This document shows, one piece after another, positions 59,616 to 64,000 of a stretch of 64,000 bases of DNA (the first letter of the stretch is position 1; every line of letters begins with the position of its first letter). This stretch comes from Rhododendron vialii. Lineage: Eukaryota > Streptophyta > Magnoliopsida > Ericales > Ericaceae. The position numbers and the translations under genes are program-made. The notes beneath the pieces are model-generated. The model did not search any database. It was not told the origin of the DNA and saw nothing but the letters and a program-made list of their open reading frames with translations. Location: contig NC_080568.1 in assembly GCF_030253575.1 (NCBI RefSeq), positions 24,265,501 through 24,329,500 on the forward strand, written 5' to 3'.

Positions 59616-60298
59616 CAAGTTCAGAGTTTGACTCATGAGGGTTGAGGATTTATCATTAACAGCGACAATGCAAGTGCTGTTTGATGTACATAGGTAACTC
59701 AGTCAACATTAGAGAGAGAGAGTGTGCATAGTAGGATGATAGTTTGGAAAGCGCTTGCAGTGTGTTATTAGCTTCTTGGAAATATATCTATTTTAGCTAC
59801 TGTGTTGGCTTCTTGGTCGTCTTTGTGAAATGCGTAAGCAAATATTATTGGTTTCTTGGATTTGGATGATAAGCTAGATTGTTGTTTGTCGATATTCTTT
59901 GTTCCTCTAGTGATTGTTATTAGCATCTATTGACTTTCTTTGTGGAATGGATAAGCATCTATTATTGGTGATTCCTGGATTTGGACGATGACGCTAGTTT
60001 CTTTCTATTGATACTGTTTGCTCTTTATTCCACTAGTGAACTTTGCTCTTCACAAAATGTACCGTTTCCCGCTTTCTTTATTCCTTAGGGACTGTTCTTC
60101 ACAATTCAGGTGGTTGTACAAAGTATCCGTCTTTTTCTCAAGGGATAACTCGGTACATAATCAAGCAGAGAGGCCATCTTATTTTAGGTCTACTAATACA
60201 GGAGTTTAAAGCACATTGGCAGTCTCCTGTGCTTCTGTTAGCTTATTCTCTTGCTCTGATGCGCTAAAGCAATGCACTGAGCATCGTTCGTAATTCAT
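59616..60298. other. Convergent 3' spacer between DnaJ and thioredoxin
   Basis: Non-coding. It contains loosely repeated TATTGGTTTCTTGGATTTGG and TATTGGTGATTCCTGGATTT phrases around 59850-59985, probably within the DnaJ 3' untranslated region. Nothing else seen. Confidence 0.5.
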
Positions 60299-61041
60299 TT
60301 AGTTGGTCCTGTGTTTCTCAATCTTCTTCTGCAGCTCTTCCTTTCTCACCCCAGTTACCTTATCAATAACTCGCCCTTTCTTTATCAGTACAAATGTTGG
60401 CATTGTTTGCACTCCGAATTCCTGAGCCACACCCTGTAGTTCCAATTATTCATGTATACATGTTAGTATGGTTCGATTCTTAGAATGAGCAAGAAAGAAT
60501 AGATTGAAATCGTCAAGAAAGGACAATTCCTTATCCCTAGAGGAAACAAGAGCAATACCATCAACTCATCCACATCAATCTTCATGAACTCAGCATCTGT
60601 GTATTTGGCAGCAAACTCGTTAATGACCGGCTCCATGGATCGACAAGGTACGCACCATGTAGCGGTGAAGTCTATAACCATCTTCAATTGAAAATGACAG
60701 TTCACAAAAGAAAAGAAAAAGGGGGGGTCAGTAGAGCCAGGGCAAAAAAAAAAAAGAAAACACTGATTAGGAAGAGAATTGTAGGGCATGGTTGACTGGT
60801 GTTGAGTTCTCACCAGTTTTGCATTTGCTTTGGATGCTTCGAAATGAGCCTTCCATTTGTTTGAGGAATGGAACTCGAGAACCTGGGAAGTTTTCTTTGG
60901 GGTAGTTTTCGCAGAAGATGGTCCACTCTCTTGTTGAATTGCAGGGATTTCGGTTCCTATTCTTCTTCCCCCCTTGGAAGGAGAGTGAGAGTCAAAGAAG
61001 CGGGCGTTTGCCCAATGGCTTTGAGTCAGATGCCTGAACAT
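60299..61041 (-). CDS. Thioredoxin h (subgroup II-like) with WCVPC active site, 3 exons
   Basis: Exons 61041-60814, 60681-60559 and 60433-60299 encode 161 residues with phase-0 introns, the usual two-intron plan of thioredoxin h genes. The fold is clear: [33 protein letters not shown] with redox cysteines 86 and 89, KIDVDELM, and [14 protein letters not shown] with cis-Pro129. Thioredoxins reduce disulphides of target proteins using NADPH-thioredoxin reductase. Two things are unusual. The active site is WCVPC instead of WCGPC or WCPPC. The N-terminus ([20 protein letters not shown] and on) is long and basic, lacks the Met-Gly acylation start of subgroup II, and could be a targeting presequence. 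The ATG at 61041 is the first after an in-frame stop. Other residues fit an active protein. Confidence 0.9.
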
Positions 61042-61125
61042 TGTATCACAACTATAGCTTTCAGAGGCTTAGCTATGCTTTCTGATCACTTACCTATGAT
61101 CTTTGAGAGGTATTATTTGTGTTGA

Positions 61126-61132
61126 ATTTATA
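61126..61132 (-). promoter_or_regulatory. TATA box of the thioredoxin gene
   Basis: TATAAAT on the minus strand about 85 bp upstream of the start codon, a typical spacing for a short 5' leader. Confidence 0.55.
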
Positions 61133-62518
61133 CATGGGTGGGAAGGCTTTTGTAGGGTTGAATGATGATGGTGAAGAAATGGGCATATGATTCCTGTCCT
61201 GGATTAATTTCAAACCGCTGAGTTAAACAATTGGAAGGAATTTGGTGTCCCATGTTGGTTGCTCCGTACAGAGAACTCAACTTTTAAAAGGGGACATGTA
61301 ATTACTGCACGTATCCGTAGAAAGTCTAATAAGATTTCCAACATTACCTCTATCTTTAAAACTCCTATTAACAAGTTCTGATCATGCCAGAACTTTTTAT
61401 CAGTTTGGGTTAGTTTGTGGAAATTCACCCACTTTTTTTTTTAACGTTTCAAAGAGAGCAAACAATTTGGCACATAACAAAATAAAATACCACGTAAACA
61501 AGATAAGACGGAAGGCCTACTTACTTTCTTCGATGTATTCTCTGACGTGAAACTAAAAAAAGGTCCAAATGGATACCAACCCTCGCATAATAGGCCTCTA
61601 TGAAAGGCACAAAGAGAAAGGTTAATTCTGTGTATGGTTGTCATGGCATTGCTCATTGAGAAAAAGGCTTTAGTATCACATGTGGAAGGCAGCCAATGTT
61701 TATTCCTGTCCCTACTAATAAACAGTGTTTCAGGCAGGAAAACAGGGTTAGATCGGAAGGATGATATACATTCGGTGACTTCCCCATTTTTTTTTTTTTA
61801 AACCATTTGAAAGATCTCAATTGGAAATTGTAATTAGTGTAAAAAAAAAAAAAAAACGAGAATATGCTATTTTTATATCCATACGTTGGCATGAGTCCTG
61901 CGAAAATATTGCTAATAATTAGGGACTGAAAGATTAGAACAGCTTGAGAGACAATCTTGTTAGGTTTCCATGCATCCAAGTAGATTTAGCAGTAAGACTG
62001 GGAAAATGGCCCGATCGAAAGCTTGCGAGCCAAGCCTTATGATCGAGTTGGTTCGGTTGATGAAGTAATTAAACAGCTGGGTTCTTTGTTTGACATTGGC
62101 ATCATGCAACCTGTGAATGTGTTCCGATTCGAGCCGAGCGTGTCGCACCATCCCACCATATTGTCAACAGTGATTCCTCTGTAAACACACCAATATTAGT
62201 GCATGTACTTTAAATTCTCCATTATCATTAGTGGTTCTTTAGATTCTTCATCTAAAGTACTTTTCCAGTGCATGGTTTCATCAACATTAGCCAAACTGGG
62301 TGTTTGTTGCCTGCGTCAAGTTAAAGAGGTTTAGAAATCATAAAGACAAAGTGAGAAGGAAAAGTGAGAATCAATAGATTAGGGAAAATGTAGGCCAATG
62401 ACATGTTTTGATAATTAATATCCGTTAAGGACATTTTCAGTATTAACAATTGTTCTTGGTATGTTCTTGGAGGGTATTAATTATCAAAATACCTGTCATT
62501 TTCCCTTCTAATATGGAT

Positions 62519-62861
62519 GCGGGGGGCTGCTAGGCCCACTCCGGTCTCGCTCCGATGATTGGAATCGTTCATTTGCAGAGCTCGTCAAGTAGAACAACTA
62601 TAAAAAAAATCAGTTTAATTGGATATCATTAAGTGCCTGATCGGAGCCCATATAACTCTCGGTCCATGGGTTACAGTGGATTTGATCCAGTGTTTAGGAT
62701 CCATTCTTTTCAAGATAAAAAAGTTCCGATCAGGCACTTAATGATATCCAATTAAGCTGATTTTTTTTATAGTTGTTCTACTCGACAAGCTCTACAAAAT
62801 GAACGATTCCGATCATCGGAGCGAGACCGGAGTGGGCCCAGCACGCGCCCCCCCCCCCCTT
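62519..62861. repeat. Second copy of the DnaJ-upstream foldback element
   Basis: Arms GCCCACTCCGGTCTCGCTCC and GGAGCGAGACCGGAGTGGGC are exact inverses, and the middle shares TTAATTGGATATCATTAAGT, GATCGGAGCCCATATAACTC and TTACAGTGGATTTGATCCAG with 56847-57249. G-rich at the left end and C-rich at the right. No coding. Confidence 0.85.
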
Positions 62862-62896
62862 CCTTCTAATATTGTCCACGATTCAGAAGTTAATTA

Positions 62897-63113
62897 CTCC
62901 CTCCGTCCCTAAATAACTGTTCGGTACGCAAAATTAGACTTTACAAAACATGCATATTTTTTATTAAAAAATTCAATTTTTTTTTTTACAATCTAATAGA
63001 ACTCATTGCTATCTATTGATTTATGAAAAAATAATAATTTTTTTAATGAAACAAATGCATCTTTTTGAAGACCTAATTTTGCACGCCAGACACTTATTTA
63101 TGGACGGAGGGAG
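62897..63113. mobile_element. Stowaway-like (Tc1/mariner) MITE 1 of 3
   Basis: CTCCCTCCGTCCCTAAATAA at the left and TTATTTATGGACGGAGGGAG at the right, with TA on each side. 217 bp. Confidence 0.85.
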
Positions 63114-63163
63114 TACCGCACTTATTCATAAAAATATCATTTTCCCAAACAAGCAAAATAATA

Positions 63164-63453
63164 CTCCCTCCGTCCATTGGTTAGAGTCTAATAATATTCC
63201 ATTTGGGGCTGTCCTTTAATAAGTGTCCATTTTGTAAAGTTAGTGGATAAAAATTGGTATATTTTCCATTTTGCCCCTAAAAGTAGATTCCATTTTGAAA
63301 AGTTAGTGAGTGAAAGTATAATAATGATGTCTCCATAGAGGGTAAGTAGGGAAAATGGAGATAAAAGTTGATGTGAAATGTGCAATGTGTAATGATGATG
63401 TCCTTAATAAGTTGGAGTTACGAAATAAGACACTTAAAAGGGGACGGGGGGAG
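63164..63453. mobile_element. Stowaway-like MITE 2 of 3
   Basis: CTCCCTCCGTCCATTGG and GGGGACGGGGGGAG ends, TA target duplication, 290 bp. The interior differs from its two neighbours, so it is another subfamily. Confidence 0.8.
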
Positions 63454-63519
63454 TACTAGTTTTTTTAAATACAAGTTTTTATAGATTGTATTTTGTAAGA
63501 TTTTGAACTTTGATTTCTA

Positions 63520-63732
63520 CTCCCTCCGTCCCTAAATAAGTGTTCGGAATGCAAAACTAGGCCTTACAAAATATGCATGTTTTTCAATAAAAAATTTAAT
63601 TTTTTTTGCAATCTAATAGAACTCATTGCTATCTATTGATTTGTGAAAAAAATTTGATTTTTTAACGAAACAAAAGCATCTTTTTGAAGGTCTAGGTTTG
63701 CGCATCGGACACTTATTTAGGGGCGGAGGGAG
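63520..63732. mobile_element. Stowaway-like MITE 3 of 3
   Basis: CTCCCTCCGTCCCTAAATAA and TTATTTAGGGGCGGAGGGAG ends, TA on both sides, 213 bp. The interior is closely similar to copy 1 and to the half element at 13855. Confidence 0.85.
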
Positions 63733-64000
63733 TATTTTTTTATTATTAGAACTTCGATTTCTATTTTAATGACTAGACATTTCATTGTGTTTTCCAATAT
63801 CCTCTAATTCATGTTCTGAATGCATGTGACTATGTCGAAAAATCACTAATTTCACATGCAATCACTAACTTCACATGCAATCAAGTTGTGTTTGTATCAA
63901 GAATTAGCAAAGCAAGTTATTCAGAGGTAGACGTATCGAACTTGTTTTCTTAATACTTAAGAAAAGCAATTGAACAAACGGGCCCTCGCTTAAAGTTAAA

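Larger units (their letters stand above)
61042..64000. other. Repeat-rich spacer upstream of the thioredoxin gene, no further gene seen
   Basis: Includes the thioredoxin promoter, one foldback element and three Stowaway-like MITEs, listed separately. 61140-62520 and 63735-64000 are AT-rich with no supported exon. Confidence 0.5.

Noticed and set aside
61960-62151. 63-residue minus-strand frame
   Set aside because: Reasonable codon content but no recognised motif, promoter or homologous length; treated as chance.

Overview
The window is nuclear DNA of a flowering plant, most likely a eudicot. The genes are intron-bearing and of plant families (an EXO84B exocyst subunit, a tau-class GST, a DYW-class PPR protein, a HIPL protein, a WAK-like wall protein). 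They are separated by AT-rich spacers full of plant MITEs, SINEs, solo LTRs and (GA)n/(CT)n runs. SINE tails of the Au type hint at an asterid, but the sequence alone does not settle the species.

Layout. Positions 1-2157 hold the last two exons of a DUF1336 (CW14-like) gene on the + strand, with a Mutator-type MITE in an intron. Positions 2792-10845 are a broken, integrated caulimovirid (pararetrovirus) on the - strand. It is flanked by a 141-bp direct repeat that stops at a tRNA-Met primer site. It appears to sit inside a decayed leucine-rich-repeat receptor-like gene (10846-13099, with a possible tail at 2750-2791), which also carries a Tourist MITE. Positions 15154-17896 are a solo LTR with a second Mutator-type MITE nested in it.

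The gene-rich part follows. On the - strand are EXO84B (18673-25180, 7 exons), a small TFIIIC subunit of the GTF3C6 type (26506-28930, 4 exons), a WAK-type secreted or anchored protein (33367-34506, 2 exons) and HIPL (38416-43710, 7 exons). A tau GST (46830-47603, 2 exons) is on the + strand. CRR28 (48220-50061, intronless) is on the - strand, a type II DnaJ (57486-59615, 2 exons) on the + strand, and an h-type thioredoxin with an uncommon WCVPC active site (60299-61041, 3 exons) on the - strand. Exon joins were chosen by splice consensus, reading phase and recalled family sequences. All seven complete gene models close in frame.

The genes are independent housekeeping, trafficking, cell-wall, redox and organelle-RNA functions; no operon-like or pathway cluster is apparent. 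The most unusual structures are in the spacers. There are several long foldback (hairpin) elements, two of them immediately upstream of CRR28 and DnaJ. There is also a Mutator-like element built around three 299-bp units that each contain a palindrome, and the pararetrovirus has RNA-like ends. I found no CRISPR array, rRNA gene or convincing tRNA gene.
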